This document shows, piece by piece, positions 63,977-64,000 of a stretch of 64,000 bases of DNA; position 1 is the stretch's first letter, and each line of letters starts with the position of its first letter. Both the position numbers and the translations under genes were made by a program. This DNA is from Sphingopyxis sp. 113P3 (GTDB lineage: Bacteria; Pseudomonadota; Alphaproteobacteria; Sphingomonadales; Sphingomonadaceae). Below the pieces are notes generated by a model that searched no databases, was not told the origin of the DNA, and saw only the letters and a list, made by a program, of their open reading frames with translations. The stretch is taken from contig NZ_CP009452.1 of the NCBI RefSeq assembly GCF_001278035.1, positions 4,356,777 to 4,420,776 of the forward strand, in the 5' to 3' direction.

Positions 63977-64000
63977 TTCGGCTTTCGCTGTGCTCAATTT

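Overview
The window is high-GC, gene-dense DNA from a chromosome of an alphaproteobacterium. A Sphingomonadales member of the Sphingopyxis/Sphingomonas type fits best. Supporting signs are two large TonB-dependent receptors, ubiquinone genes (ubiE, ubiB), an alphaproteobacterial-type prfB with no frameshift, TPR-sulfotransferase and DUF3576 proteins, and a single-gene RNase E with large acidic and Ala/Glu-rich insertions. No phage, CRISPR, rRNA or tRNA was found. The only insertion sequence is one ISAs1-family copy. The right end (ubiE/ubiB/coaBC/dut, mutM, rpsT) resembles the flank that precedes dnaA in many alphaproteobacteria; dnaA itself is not visible.

Layout. 0.2-4.8 kb: core operon DUF3576 lipoprotein, leuS, lptE, holA. 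4.8-14 kb (minus strand): CPA1 antiporter, a TonB-dependent receptor with a clear terminator, then the ligase-associated DNA-damage pair (PdeM nuclease and DEXH helicase) split by a secreted tandem retropepsin-like protease. 14.1-17.2 kb: a TonB-like membrane protein and glutaminase glsA, now separated by the ISAs1 element with near-perfect inverted repeats and a 9-bp target duplication. 17.2-20.3 kb: rlpA-like gene and gyrB. 20.9-28.2 kb: an eight-gene minus-strand operon in which successive genes overlap (DUF4129, DUF4350, MoxR, DUF58, SpoIIM-like, RDD, nitroreductase, lipoprotein). 28.3-31.7 kb: a fused alpha/beta 2-oxo acid dehydrogenase E1 and a FabD-like acyltransferase.

31.7-41.9 kb is the most accessory-looking part. 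A TetR repressor is divergent from a Rieske oxygenase, a FAD monooxygenase and a PYROXD2-like FAD oxidoreductase, with a 22-bp palindrome in the 33-bp gap. An APC amino acid permease and a second TonB-dependent receptor follow in the opposite orientation. 40-48 kb: a TPR-sulfotransferase coupled to a DsbA-like protein with an unusual ~295-residue N-terminal extension, an M48 protease and rne. 48.4-56.9 kb: cell-wall amidase, then a three-gene cassette (aldonolactone oxidase, DSD1-type PLP enzyme, TetR) behind its own palindrome, then PBP1A, prfB and a lipoprotein with a methyltransferase fold. 56.9-64 kb: the minus-strand series ubiE-ubiB-[ccdA-ccdB]-coaBC-dut-moeB-dsrE, with a CcdAB toxin-antitoxin pair lodged between essential genes, then mutM and rpsT.

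The best leads are regulatory palindromes placed exactly between divergent genes or ahead of cassettes (32269-32290, 49328-49349, 28297-28312, 60315-60333), the toxin-antitoxin insertion, the oxygenase locus, the coupled DUF58/MoxR operon, and two odd architectures (long-extension DsbA, lipoprotein methyltransferase).
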